Positions 43,282-52,626 of a stretch of DNA of 64,000 nt are shown one piece after another (within the stretch, counting starts at the first letter, position 1; every line of letters begins with the position of its first letter). The position numbers and the translations under genes are program-made. The notes beneath the pieces are model-generated. The model had not been told where the DNA came from, did no database searches, and worked only from the letters and a program-made list of their open reading frames with translations. The DNA is taken from contig CBDCCV010000001.1 in assembly GCA_965215025.1 (NCBI GenBank), forward strand, positions 434,001-498,000, in the 5' to 3' direction. Source of the stretch: CBDCCV01 sp965215025 (GTDB taxonomy: Bacteria; Bacteroidota; Rhodothermia; Rhodothermales; Salinibacteraceae).

Positions 43282-46200
43282 TTACTCGGCAGATTTTTCT
43301 CCTGTGCTGCTTGCCGGGCGTATGTGGAAGTTCAGCGTTCGGCGCTGGCCTCTGGAATCGTAGATGACGGCCTGCTCCAGCGCCTCGGGCGTTTTCAGAA
43401 CGCGCGAGGACTGCGAGAGGTAGCCCGCGCCGTGGTAGAACTCCGCCTTGCGCGTGGTCCCGTCGGCGAAGGTGAGCAGGGCGTAGCGGTCCAGCGGCCG
43501 GAGGCGGACGTGGGGCGCGCTCCGGCGCGGCGCAAAGGCGCGCAGGCTGTCGCCGTTCTGCGCGGCCAGGACGAGCGAGGCGTGCTCGCCCGTCGTCACC
43601 TCGGTCAGGGAGCGGGCGTTGCCGTCCACGAAAAAGCCGCTCTCGGCGTGGCTCACAAAGGCGAAGGTGCCGTCCCCGCCGCCCTTGAAAAAGCCGCCGA
43701 GGGACGCATCGTACCACCCGGCCTGCGGATGGGCCGCGTAAGAGTTGCCCACGAGCAAGAGGTCCAGATGCCCGTCCCCGTCGTAATCGCCCGCACGCAT
43801 TCCAAACACCGGCGCGATCTGCGCCCGGAGCGGCAAGGGTCGGATGGCGAAGGTCCCATCACCGCGATTCTCCAGGTAGCTCGTCTGGAAGCGCACGGCC
43901 TCGCGCACGTAGGCGCCCTCCAGTTCCGCCCTCGTGAACGTCTGGTCGAAAGGCGCCTCGGCGTAGGCCGTGTAAGTTTGGAACCGGCGCTTCATGCCGA
44001 CCATCTGCGCCGTCATGTCGTCGCGCGTGTGCGCCGGGTAGCTCCGGCCTTGGATGTAGCGCGAGAGGACGGCGTCGAGGTCGCCGTTTTCGTCGAAGTC
44101 CTTGGCGTGGATGCGCACCGGCTCGTCCTCAGACGCCTTGTAGATCGAATTGAGGCCCAGGTTGCCGGCCACGTAATCGGTGTCGCCGTCGCCGTCGAAG
44201 TCGCCGGCGGTTAGGCTGTTCCACCAGCCCGCCGTATGCTCCAGCCCGGTGGCGGCGGTGACGTCGGCAAGGCGGCCCCCTGTGTTTTTGAAGAACGTCA
44301 GCGGCATCCACTCGCCGGCCACCAGCAGATCGATGCGGCCATCCCCGTCGAAGTCCGTCCAGAGCGCGTCGGTGACGAGGCCGGCCTCGGCGAGCGCGGG
44401 CGCCACGGCTTCGGTCACGTCGGCAAACCGCGCCTGGCCGCCTTCGGCGTCGTTGCGCAGAAGGGTGCTGCGCGGCGGGACCGGGTAGCGGCCCGGAACG
44501 AGGCGCCCGCCGACGAAGAGGTCGAGGTCGCCGTCTTGGTCGTAATCCGCTGCGGTGACGACGGAGCCGCTCGCACGCATCTCGGGCAGCGCACCGCCGG
44601 ACTGCTCGAAGCTGCCGGCGCCATCATTCAGATAAAGCCGGTCCTGGTACGCGGCATCGCTCGCCGGCGCCGCGTTCCCGCCGCTGACGACGTAGAGGTC
44701 GAGGTCGCCGTCGCCCTCGGCGTCGAAAAAGAGCGCGCCCATGTCCTCGTGCGCCGTGCCGCCGCCGCTCGGCAGTGCTTCCTTGGCGAACTGCCCCGGC
44801 GTCTTCTGCAAAAAGATCGAGCGCGCGTGGCCTGGGTCCGCGCCGACGAAGACGTCGTCGAGGCCGTTGCCGTCCACGTCGCCCACGGCCAGACCGGGGC
44901 CGCCCTGCGAGTATTTCTGCGGCAGGAGCGGCGAGCGCTTGAAATCGGCCACGTCAAGCTCCTCGTGCTTGTGGGCGAGGCCACGCCGCGCCGCTACCTC
45001 CTCGAACGGGTGCCGGCGGCGCTCCGGCGCCTCGGCGAAGAGGTACGGCCACTCGTCGCCTGCGCGCTCTTCGGGACGCGCCGCCTCGGCGTGCTTCATA
45101 GTGATGACCTGATCGGCGGGCACGCCGGTGAGGAGTTGGCGGCGCCCGTCCGGCCAGTGGATCGCCAGCGAGTCTGCCGTGGAGTCGGCGCCGAGGCCGA
45201 AGTGGACGACGTTCTCCACTGTCGATTTGTAGCCTCGGTACGGGGAGTGGTCGTGATACTGCCGCGCACCGCCGCTTTTGAGGATGAGCTTAGCGCCCAG
45301 CCCGGCGCGGTTGCCGGCGGGGCCATGAAGGCGGACGCGCAGGTAGTGCGCGCCGCCGCGCTCGCGGGTGTGGTTTTTCAGGACGAAGGCCGCCTCGCCG
45401 ATGTTGTTCGTCACCAGGTCGAGGTCGCCGTCCCCGTCGAGGTCGGCAAAGGCGGCGCCGTTGGAAAGGCTGGGCCGGTCCATCCCCCAGGCCGCGCTTT
45501 TGTCGGTAAACGTCAGACCGCCCTCGTTTTGGAAGACGGCGTTGGGGAGGCGAACCTCCGGCAGCTCGCGCATCGCCGCGAGGAGACGCTCGCGGTTGGC
45601 CGCCCGCGTGCCGAAGGTGGCCGTCTCCTGCCCGTAGGCCAGGAAGTCCAGGTTGGTGACGTCCTTGCCGTAGCCGTTGGTGATGAAGAGGTCCTTGAGG
45701 CCGTCGTTGTCGAGGTCGGCCAAGAGCGGCGCCCAGCTCCAATCCGTCTCGTGCACGCCCGCGAGCCGGCCGATCTCGCTGAAGGCAGGGCCATCGCCTT
45801 CGGGACGCGGGCCTTGGTTAAGCTGGAGCGTGTTGCGCACGTACTGCGGCTCGTAGCCCAGGCGCAGGCTCATGTGGAAGCGGTCGTAGACGCCGCCCGA
45901 GAGCATCAGCTTCTGCCGCTTGTTGTCCGGCGGGAGCATGTCCAGGACGACGATGTCCGGGCGGGCGTCGTTGTTGAAGTCGGCGATGTCCGCCCCCATG
46001 CCGTTAAAGGTCTGCCCCTTGAGGTAGACGGCGCTGCGGTTGGTAAAGGTGCCGTCCTGGTTGTTGATGTAAAGGAGGTCGTTGGTAATGAAGTCGTTGG
46101 CGGCGTAGACGTCCGGCCAGCCGTCCTGGTTGACGTCGGCGATGGCGAGACCGAGGCCGTAGCCTTCAGTCCGGATGCCGGCCTCGCGGCTTACATCCTC

Positions 46201-46914
46201 GAAGCGCTGAGCCTGTCCCGGACTCGATCCGGGATTGCGGTAGAGGCGGTCGGTGCTCAGGGCCTGGCCTTCGGTTTTGCGGGGGCGGACGTTGTTGCGG
46301 TTGGGGTCCTCGACGGTGTTGGTGAGGACGTAGACGTCGAGGTCGCCGTCGCGGTCGTAATCGAAAAAGGCTGCCTGCGTTGAGTAGCCCGTGTCGGCCA
46401 GGCCATAGGCGGCGGCCTCTTCGGTGAAGGCAGGGATGCCGTCCGGCCCGTTCCCCTGGTTGACGAAGAGCCGGTTGGCGCGCCTTTCCGGCGGCGCCTT
46501 CCCCGCCACGCAGACGTAGATGTCCAGCAGCCCGTCCTGGTTGATGTCCACGAGCGCCACGCCGGTGGACCACGCTGCTTCGGCGCCCACGCCTGCCTTT
46601 TCGGTCACGTCCTCAAACCGAAAGTCGCCTCGGTTGAGGTAGAGCTTGTTGCCGACCGTGTTGCCGGCGAAGTAGAGGTCGGGCCGCCCGTTGCCGTCGA
46701 GGTCCCCGGCGCCCACGCCGCCGCCGTTGTAGAGGTAGTCGAAGTCGATGGGGTTGAGGAGCGCGTCGTCCTCGACGATGGGGTTGGCGAAGGTGATGCC
46801 CGTCTGCTCAGCCGGCAGGTGCTCGAAGAGCGGCGCCTCGCCCTCCCCGCCGCAGCCCGCCACGCCGAGCGCAACGAGGCACAACAGGAGCGAGGCGGCG
46901 CGGGCGTGCTTCAT
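43282..46914 (-). CDS. FG-GAP/VCBS repeat and ASPIC/UnbV domain lipoprotein (CRTAC1-like), copy 3
   Basis: The protein is 1210 residues from the ATG at 46914 (lipobox VAGC, Cys 21). It has the same two-propeller design as the genes at 3077 and 6649: DLDGNGRPDLYFAGN, DYDRDGDLDVY, DVNQDGWPDVYAANDF, WSWAPLLADLDNDGLKDLFI, UnbV domain near residues 520-607 (YLRVRLHGPAGNRAGLGAKL through HWPDGRRQLL) and a second propeller opening LAHKHEELDVADF. It lies directly downstream of the SusD gene (286-bp gap with repeats), so both SusCD systems in the window come with such lipoproteins. A surface glycan-binding role is inference. An inverted repeat with a TGTTAAAACA core lies just upstream. Confidence 0.93.
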   Translation of the reverse strand: MKHARAASLLLCLVALGVAGCGGEGEAPLFEHLPAEQTGITFANPIVEDDALLNPIDFDYLYNGGGVGAGDLDGNGRPDLYFAGNTVGNKLYLNRGDFRFEDVTEKAGVGAEAAWSTGVALVDINQDGLLDIYVCVAGKAPPERRANRLFVNQGNGPDGIPAFTEEAAAYGLADTGYSTQAAFFDYDRDGDLDVYVLTNTVEDPNRNNVRPRKTEGQALSTDRLYRNPGSSPGQAQRFEDVSREAGIRTEGYGLGLAIADVNQDGWPDVYAANDFITNDLLYINNQDGTFTNRSAVYLKGQTFNGMGADIADFNNDARPDIVVLDMLPPDNKRQKLMLSGGVYDRFHMSLRLGYEPQYVRNTLQLNQGPRPEGDGPAFSEIGRLAGVHETDWSWAPLLADLDNDGLKDLFITNGYGKDVTNLDFLAYGQETATFGTRAANRERLLAAMRELPEVRLPNAVFQNEGGLTFTDKSAAWGMDRPSLSNGAAFADLDGDGDLDLVTNNIGEAAFVLKNHTRERGGAHYLRVRLHGPAGNRAGLGAKLILKSGGARQYHDHSPYRGYKSTVENVVHFGLGADSTADSLAIHWPDGRRQLLTGVPADQVITMKHAEAARPEERAGDEWPYLFAEAPERRRHPFEEVAARRGLAHKHEELDVADFKRSPLLPQKYSQGGPGLAVGDVDGNGLDDVFVGADPGHARSIFLQKTPGQFAKEALPSGGGTAHEDMGALFFDAEGDGDLDLYVVSGGNAAPASDAAYQDRLYLNDGAGSFEQSGGALPEMRASGSVVTAADYDQDGDLDLFVGGRLVPGRYPVPPRSTLLRNDAEGGQARFADVTEAVAPALAEAGLVTDALWTDFDGDGRIDLLVAGEWMPLTFFKNTGGRLADVTAATGLEHTAGWWNSLTAGDFDGDGDTDYVAGNLGLNSIYKASEDEPVRIHAKDFDENGDLDAVLSRYIQGRSYPAHTRDDMTAQMVGMKRRFQTYTAYAEAPFDQTFTRAELEGAYVREAVRFQTSYLENRGDGTFAIRPLPLRAQIAPVFGMRAGDYDGDGHLDLLLVGNSYAAHPQAGWYDASLGGFFKGGGDGTFAFVSHAESGFFVDGNARSLTEVTTGEHASLVLAAQNGDSLRAFAPRRSAPHVRLRPLDRYALLTFADGTTRKAEFYHGAGYLSQSSRVLKTPEALEQAVIYDSRGQRRTLNFHIRPASSTGEKSAE

Positions 46915-46950
46915 CTCGGGGGGCGCCGCGGGTGCATGAAAAGCACGGCG

Positions 46951-46969
46951 GGCTTTGTTAAAACAAGCC
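46951..46969. promoter_or_regulatory. Inverted repeat with TGTTAAAACA core upstream of FG-GAP gene
   Basis: GGCTT and AAGCC arms enclose TTGTTAAAACAA, 37 bp upstream of the ATG at 46914. The core equals that found 51 bp upstream of the haloperoxidase gene. It is a candidate operator or promoter-proximal element. Confidence 0.35.
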
Positions 46970-47023
46970 ACAACCACCCGTCTGTCATAGAGCTTACGCA
47001 GCCGGATGGGGTTTGCATTTGCA

Positions 47024-47109
47024 AGTCCCCCTTTCAAAGGGGATTTAGGGGGATGTCCTCTGTGTGACCGCTAACTAACATCCCCCTGGCCCCCTTCAAA
47101 GGGGGAATT
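47024..47109. repeat. CCCCCTTTCAAAGGGG-type inverted repeat element
   Basis: Short hairpins CCCCCTTTCAAAGGGGATTT and CCCCCTTCAAAGGGGGAATT stand at the two ends, with GGGGGATGT and ACATCCCCC inner arms. A second copy lies at 56745-56831. It sits between SusD and the FG-GAP gene. Confidence 0.8.
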
Positions 47110-47133
47110 CTTGTTCAACTGCGTAAGTCCCAT

Positions 47134-47157
47134 GTCATCCGCTCTGCTCAGGATGAC
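47134..47157. repeat. Minimal GTCATCC...GGATGAC hairpin
   Basis: GTCATCC and GGATGAC arms enclose GCTCTGCTCA. It is a shortened relative of the elements at 21968 and 40692 and lies about 45 bp downstream of the SusD stop codon, where it could stop or stabilise the transcript. Confidence 0.6.
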
Positions 47158-47200
47158 CATGAGCAGGACATTTTGCCGCAGACCACGCACGAGAGAGCGC

Positions 47201-49093
47201 TCAGTTGTAGCCGGGGTTCTGCGTCAGCCCGAGCAGATCCACTTCGGTTTGCGGGATGGGGTAGAGCCGTTGGTAGTCCTGGAAGTTCAGCCCAATGGCG
47301 GCCATCAGCTCGGCGGCGCGGCCCTGGTGGATGATGTCAAACCAGCGGTGCTGCTCCATGGCCAGCTCCACGCCGCGCTCTTCCCAGATGGCCGTGAGGA
47401 GCGCATCACCCGTAGCCGTCACGTCCGGCAGGAACGGCACCGTGGTCAGGTCGAACTCCAAGCTCTCCGTGCTCGTGGACACGCCGCCCTCCCCGCCGGC
47501 CGTCTGCGTCACGCGCAGCACGTCCAGCGCCACCGCCTCGCCGGGGCTGACCGACGACATGGCGCTTACGTACGCCTCTACCGTGGACACGCTCGTACCG
47601 TTCACGGACTGGATGACGTCCATCTGCTGGATGAGCGCCGGGTTGACCACCCCCTCCCGGTCCAAGCGCTCCGACTCGAGGGCGCGGAGCTGCCCCTCGG
47701 CCGGGCCGCCGTCGTGCACGTAGCGGACGAACACGCGGCCTGCTGCGGCGTCCAGGCCCAAGTTCTGCGTCGCCAGCGTCTCGTCAAGCTGCTCCGGGAG
47801 GATGCCGATGGTGGCCTCCTGATCGCCACGGGCGCGGGCGCGCACCTGGTTCAGGTAGTTCTGCGCCGTGCTGATGTCGCCCGTCTGGTAGGCCGCCTCG
47901 GCGGCGATGAGGAGCACGTCGGCGTAGCGCAGGCGGCGGATGTTCACGGGGCTGTTGCCCGTGCTGGAGGCGTCCAGCGGTGTCTGTACCTTTTCGTTGT
48001 ACTGCTGGTTCGGCAGCGTCGCGCTGATGTGGACGATCTCGCTGCGGCCTTCCTCGACAATTTCCCAGGGGTAGAGGATGGTGGCCTGCTGGCGGAGGTC
48101 GCCTGGCTCGTAGAACTCTTCAAGCCGGTCCGAGGGCTGGTTGAAGCCCCAGCCCAGGTTGGGGAAGCCGCGCACGCCCTGCACCTGCGCGTACTGGCTC
48201 GCCCCCCCGCCCTCTTCCAGGTCTATGTTCTGGATCTCGAAGATGGACCCGGAGGAGAACTCGCCCTCCACGCTGAAGATGTAGCTGTAGTCAGGATGGA
48301 GCGCGTAGACGCCCGAGTTGATCACGGCCTCGGCGTGCTCTAAGGCCTCGGCGTACTCCTCCTGAAAGAGGTGCACTTTGGCGAGGAGGCCGTTCGCGGC
48401 GCCCTGCGTAGCGCGTCCCAGTTCCGAGGCCGGGTACGTCGCGGGCAGCGCTGCAGCGGCCTCCGTGAGGTCTTGCTCGATGAGGGCGTAAACCTCCTCG
48501 GCCGTAGCGCGCCCCTGCTCGAACTCGCCCGGCTCGAGCGGCTCGGTAACAAGCGGAACGCCGCCGTAGGCGCGCACGAGGAAGAAGTAGAAGTACGCCC
48601 GCAGAAACTTGTTCTCGGCGATGAGCCGCGCGCGCAGGTCCTCGTCCATCTCCGGGACGTCGGGGATGTTCTGGATCGCCACGTTGGCGCGGTAGATGCC
48701 CTGGTAATACCCCTCCCACGTGCCACTGAAGACGGCGTTCGACGGACCCCAGGCGAGGTTGTCAAGCGCGATCTGATCGGCGTTGTCGTTCGGCTCGCTC
48801 CCCTTGGTGGCCTCGTCCGAGACGATGTCCGTCATGCCGAGCCACGCAAAAACGTGCACGCTGAAGTCGCGCAACTGCTCGTACGTGGCGTTCGTAGCCG
48901 CGATGGCGTCGTCCTCGCTCTCGAAGAAGTTCGCCAGCGTAAGCTCGCCCAGCGGCTCCTTATCCAAGAACGAGTCGCAACCTGGCAGCGTCACCAGCGC
49001 CAGTGCGGCAAGGATCAGTCCAACCAAAAGCGGTTTTGCAAGGTGGGCCAGAAAGCCCGTCGTTCGTTTCATGACTTCATCGTTTTGGTTCAT
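47201..49093 (-). CDS. SusD/RagB-family lipoprotein with inserted PDZ-like domain
   Basis: The 630-residue protein has lipobox LPGC (Cys 39). SusD core features are FLDKEPLGELTLANFF, EGYYQGIYRANVAIQNIP, RAYFYFFLVRAYGGVPLVT, RRLRYADVLLIAAEAAYQ and, near the C-terminus, IWEERGVELAMEQHRWFDII and PQTEVDLLGLTQNPGYN. Between residues about 433 and 556, inside the region where other SusDs have only a short loop between the LNQVRARA helix and the EERGVELAME helix, about 120 residues are inserted. They read like a PDZ domain: AAGRVFVRYVHDGGPAEG, then LIQQMDVIQSVNGTSVSTVE and SPGEAVALDVLRV. The frame is unbroken. It is encoded 63 bp downstream of the SusC gene and presumably forms the lid of that transporter. 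Confidence 0.92.
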   Translation of the reverse strand: MNQNDEVMKRTTGFLAHLAKPLLVGLILAALALVTLPGCDSFLDKEPLGELTLANFFESEDDAIAATNATYEQLRDFSVHVFAWLGMTDIVSDEATKGSEPNDNADQIALDNLAWGPSNAVFSGTWEGYYQGIYRANVAIQNIPDVPEMDEDLRARLIAENKFLRAYFYFFLVRAYGGVPLVTEPLEPGEFEQGRATAEEVYALIEQDLTEAAAALPATYPASELGRATQGAANGLLAKVHLFQEEYAEALEHAEAVINSGVYALHPDYSYIFSVEGEFSSGSIFEIQNIDLEEGGGASQYAQVQGVRGFPNLGWGFNQPSDRLEEFYEPGDLRQQATILYPWEIVEEGRSEIVHISATLPNQQYNEKVQTPLDASSTGNSPVNIRRLRYADVLLIAAEAAYQTGDISTAQNYLNQVRARARGDQEATIGILPEQLDETLATQNLGLDAAAGRVFVRYVHDGGPAEGQLRALESERLDREGVVNPALIQQMDVIQSVNGTSVSTVEAYVSAMSSVSPGEAVALDVLRVTQTAGGEGGVSTSTESLEFDLTTVPFLPDVTATGDALLTAIWEERGVELAMEQHRWFDIIHQGRAAELMAAIGLNFQDYQRLYPIPQTEVDLLGLTQNPGYN

Positions 49094-49156
49094 CAGGTAC
49101 CGCCTCGGGACTATGCTTCCGGTTTAAGACTTCCGGCTTTCAGAAGCGCTGTTGGC

Positions 49157-52100
49157 TCAGAACGTCGTGCTCACGCCCACGGTGATCGTCCGCGGGATCG
49201 GGTACTCTCCCGTGTCGAACCCGCTCTGGAACACGTTCTCGCTCCCCAGCTCCGGCGTATAGCCTTCGTACTCGGTGAAGGTGAAGAGATTCGTCCCGTT
49301 TACGTAGATCTGCGCGCGTTCCACGCTCAGCGGCCCGAGCCACTGCGCCGGGAGCGCGTAGCCGAGCCGCACGTTACGCAGCTTGAAGTACGAGCCGTCC
49401 GAGAGGTACCAGTCCGAGAGCCGGTAGTTGAAGCCGCCGCTGGTGATGCGCGGCTCGCTGTTGCTCGTGCCCGGCCCCGTCCAGCGGTCCAGGAAGGATT
49501 CCTCGAAATTCTCGGCTCCGAGGCGAACGCCTTTCTTGGCGTTGAAGACTTCGTTGCCCATCTGCCCGTTGAAATCGGCCGCGAGGCTGATCCCCTTCCA
49601 CGTCGCACTCAGGTTGATGCCGTAGATGAAGTCGGGGATGGGCGAGCCGAGGAACGTGCGGTCCTCGTCGTTGATCACGCCGTCGTTGTTGAGGTCCTCG
49701 AAGCGGAAGTCGCCGGGCACGACGGTTTGGCTCGGCGTCGGTAGGTTCTGGATCTCCTCTTCGGTCTGGTAGATGCCGGCCACCTTGTAGCCGTAGAACG
49801 CGCCGATGGGCTGGCCCGGCACCGTGAGCGTGGCAAATTCGGAGACGATGCCGACGTTGGCGCCGGGGATCTCCTCGCGCCCTTCGCCCAGCGAGAGCAC
49901 CTCGTTGTGGACCGTCGAGCCGACGAAGCCGATCTGGTAATCGAAGTCGCTCCCCAGGGCATCACCCCAGTTCAGGTTGAAGTCGAACCCGGTGTTGAGC
50001 ACCTCGGCGGCGTTGACAAACGGCTCGACGTTCACACCCACGATGTCGGGGATGGGCACACGCACCAGGATGCCGTCCGTCGCGCGGCGGTAGTAGTCCA
50101 CCTCGGCGGTAAGGCGCTCGTCCAGGAAGCCCAGCTCCACGGCCAGGTCCATCTGCGTCGTCTCTTCCCACTGCACGCCGGGGTTGGCCAGTTCGATGGG
50201 CGTGGCCCCAAAGGCGAGCGATCCTGGCGCGCCAAAGACGGCGTTGAGGTTGCCCGCAACGACGGGGATACCCGGATAGGCGCCAATCTTATCGTTCCCG
50301 ATCTTGCCCCAGCTCGCGCGCAGCTTTAGGTTCGAGAAGAGGTCCACATCCTCCATGAACGGCTCGTCCGAGAGGCGCCAGCCAGCAGCTAGGGAGGGAA
50401 AGAACCCGTAGCGATTCTCCGAGCCGAAGCGGGAGGAGCCGTCTACGCGCCCCGTCACCGTAAAGAGGTAGCGGCCCAGGTAGTTGTAGTTCGTGCGGAA
50501 GAGGAACGAGAGCATAGCCCAATCGAAGGCGCTGTTGAAGTTCGACTGCCCCTCCTCCTCGCCAGCGCCGAGGTACCACAGGCTCTCGCTCTCCCCTGGC
50601 ACGCCCAGGCGCCTCCCGCCCAAGCTTTCCTGCGTGAACTCCTGCGCCGTTACGCCGGTGACGGCCTCAACCTCGTGGTCGCCAAACGTGTTGTTGTAGG
50701 AGAGCGTGTTCTCCCAGAGCCAGCTATTCCGTTCAAGGTCCGAGACGCTGATGCTGCTCCGCTCGACGCGCTGCTGCGGCGAGACGAAGAAGGTGGGGGT
50801 GAAATTGCGCGACTCGCGCCGCCGGTAGTCCAGCCCGAAGCTCGTCTGAAAGCGGAAGTCTTCCAGGAAGTAGGCGTTGACGAAGAGGTTGCCCACGAGC
50901 CGGTTCTCGGCGTACTCGTTCCGGCTGTAGAAGAGGGTGGCGGCCGGGTTGCCTGCCGAGGAGAAACCGCCGGGGTTGAAGTCGTCCTCGTCGTTGCGCG
51001 GCACGACGGTAGGATCGGCCCGGTAGATCTGGCTGACGATGCCGCCGGGCGCCGACACACCGTCCGAGCGCGTAAAGGACAGGTTCTGCCCCAACTCGAT
51101 GGAGTCGGAAAGGATGAAGTTGCTGTTGAGGCGGACCGAGACGCGGTCGAACGTGGAGTTCTCCACGATCCCGTCCTCGCCGATGTAGTTGCCACTGAAG
51201 TTGTACGTGATCCGGTCGGTCCCGCCCTGCGCGCCGAGCTGGTAGCTCTGGATGGGCGCCGTGCGCAGCGCCACGTCCTGCCAGTCCGTCCCCGGCCCGA
51301 CCGATTGCGGGTTCTCGAAGAGCGGGTCGTTCCCCTGGTTGGCGGCCAGTTCGTTCGCCAGCTGGGCGTACTGCTGAGCGCTGACCAGGTCCAGCGGGTT
51401 CATCACCTCCTGTAAGCCGTAGTAAGCCTCGAAGCTGTAGTTCGTGTCTTGGCCGTAGCTCCCCTGCTTGGTCGAGACGAGGATCACGCCGTTGGCCCCG
51501 CGCGAGCCGTAGATGGCCGTGGCCGAGGCGTCCTTCAGGATCTCGATGGACTGAATGTCCTGTGGGTTTAAGAACCCGATGTCGTCGGTGAGCATCCCGT
51601 CCACGACGTAAAGCGGCGAGGCGTCGTTCGTGGTGCCCACGCCGCGGATGCGCACCACGGCGCTGCTGCCCGGCTCGCCCGAGGAGGGCGTCACCTGCAC
51701 GCCGGCCGCCTGCCCCTGCAACGCCTGCGTCACCGAGGACGTCGGGATGCGGCTGATCTGCTCGGCCTGCACGCTGGCGACCGAGCCGGTCAGGTCGCGC
51801 CGCTCCTGCGTCCCGTACCCGATGACGACGACCTCGTCGAGGCCCACCTGCGCCGAGGCGAGCGCGAAGTCCACGTTGGCCGTCTCGCCGGCGGCCACGT
51901 CCACGCTCCTCCGCTTCGGGTCGAAGCCTACGAAGGAGGCCTGCACCGTGTAGCTCCCCGGCTCGACGCCTGAGATGGTGTACTCGCCGTCGGCGCCGGT
52001 GGCCGCGCCCTGCTGCGTGCCTACTATGACGACGTTGACGCCAGGCAGCGTCTGCCCGCTCGTCGAGTCGGTGACGACGCCGGTGATGGTGCCCGTCTCC

Positions 52101-52192
52101 TGGGCCTGCGCCGCCGGCACCCATAGAAGCGCTCCCATCAGAAGCGCACAGAAAAGGACAGTGCGGTAGCCTAACGTAACTGTTTTAGCCAT
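49157..52192 (-). CDS. SusC/RagA-family TonB-dependent outer-membrane transporter
   Basis: The 1011-residue protein has a signal peptide ending VPAAQAQ, then the carboxypeptidase-like regulatory domain (GTITGVVTDSTSGQTLPGVN, about 34-112), the SusC-type LDEVVVIGYGTQERRDLTGS junction, a plug with LQGQAAGVQVTPSSGEPGSS and YGSRGANGVILVSTKQG, and a beta barrel ending VGVSTTF. Length and order are standard for SusC. The start is supported by AAGAGGAA upstream. It imports oligosaccharide through the outer membrane with the PDZ-bearing SusD next to it. It is the first gene of a long minus-strand locus running to about 26113. The 434-bp gap upstream probably holds its promoter. Confidence 0.96.
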   Translation of the reverse strand: MAKTVTLGYRTVLFCALLMGALLWVPAAQAQETGTITGVVTDSTSGQTLPGVNVVIVGTQQGAATGADGEYTISGVEPGSYTVQASFVGFDPKRRSVDVAAGETANVDFALASAQVGLDEVVVIGYGTQERRDLTGSVASVQAEQISRIPTSSVTQALQGQAAGVQVTPSSGEPGSSAVVRIRGVGTTNDASPLYVVDGMLTDDIGFLNPQDIQSIEILKDASATAIYGSRGANGVILVSTKQGSYGQDTNYSFEAYYGLQEVMNPLDLVSAQQYAQLANELAANQGNDPLFENPQSVGPGTDWQDVALRTAPIQSYQLGAQGGTDRITYNFSGNYIGEDGIVENSTFDRVSVRLNSNFILSDSIELGQNLSFTRSDGVSAPGGIVSQIYRADPTVVPRNDEDDFNPGGFSSAGNPAATLFYSRNEYAENRLVGNLFVNAYFLEDFRFQTSFGLDYRRRESRNFTPTFFVSPQQRVERSSISVSDLERNSWLWENTLSYNNTFGDHEVEAVTGVTAQEFTQESLGGRRLGVPGESESLWYLGAGEEEGQSNFNSAFDWAMLSFLFRTNYNYLGRYLFTVTGRVDGSSRFGSENRYGFFPSLAAGWRLSDEPFMEDVDLFSNLKLRASWGKIGNDKIGAYPGIPVVAGNLNAVFGAPGSLAFGATPIELANPGVQWEETTQMDLAVELGFLDERLTAEVDYYRRATDGILVRVPIPDIVGVNVEPFVNAAEVLNTGFDFNLNWGDALGSDFDYQIGFVGSTVHNEVLSLGEGREEIPGANVGIVSEFATLTVPGQPIGAFYGYKVAGIYQTEEEIQNLPTPSQTVVPGDFRFEDLNNDGVINDEDRTFLGSPIPDFIYGINLSATWKGISLAADFNGQMGNEVFNAKKGVRLGAENFEESFLDRWTGPGTSNSEPRITSGGFNYRLSDWYLSDGSYFKLRNVRLGYALPAQWLGPLSVERAQIYVNGTNLFTFTEYEGYTPELGSENVFQSGFDTGEYPIPRTITVGVSTTF

Positions 52193-52626
52193 CAGGTTCC
52201 TCTTGCTGGGTTAGCTTCGTTTCTTAAGGATCGCCGCTTTCCTCACTCCGTGACAACGGCTGCATGGCGGGACAGGCCCGGCCTCCAACATGCGGGATCG
52301 GCGCGCGGAGCGGCCTCGCCCTCTTGGCTTTGGCAGCCGCCCCGTGCGCCTCACTTAGTGTGCGAAAAGAGCGCGTAGCGCACCCGGCTTTTTTGCCGAA
52401 ATGCAGCGCGGGCGAGGTGAGCGGCGCCGGGCGTCAGCCCAACGGTGCGAGCCGGTCCGGCTGCGGCGCGGCATCTCAACGGCTCCTGCTCAAGCGTTTG
52501 GGCGAAAGGGCGGCCCGTGCCCCGTCCGCTCTCGGCACGATACGGCTCCCCGACCCTCCTGTCAAGATTGGATAAATTTGTGCACCAACGTTACGAGCGC
52601 TCCTGCCCGCATCCAGCGGACGGCGC
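52193..52626. other. Intergenic region of 434 bp between SusC and MalK genes
   Basis: I see no gene. It separates two minus-strand operons, so it should hold the malK terminator and the SusC promoter. A CGGC-AAAAAA-GCCG hairpin lies near 52386-52400. A TTGACA-N17-TATCGT promoter-like pair reads toward SusC (52537-52565). A TAAATTTG on the plus strand (52573-52580) resembles the Bacteroidota -7 box but faces no gene. Confidence 0.5.
52537..52565 (-). promoter_or_regulatory. Candidate promoter for the SusC operon
   Basis: On the minus strand TTGACA (52565-52560) is followed after 17 bases by TATCGT (52542-52537). It would give a leader of about 340 bases before the SusC ATG. It fits a sigma-70-like consensus, not the Bacteroidota TTG/TAnnTTTG pattern, so confidence is low. 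Confidence 0.25.

Noticed and set aside
43282..47037. Start of the third FG-GAP gene at 47037
   Set aside because: The extra 41 residues cross an inverted repeat and lack signal-peptide character; the lipobox signal begins at 46914.
52573..52580. TAAATTTG as a Bacteroidota -7 promoter box on the plus strand
   Set aside because: No TTG lies at the right distance upstream and no plus-strand gene follows.
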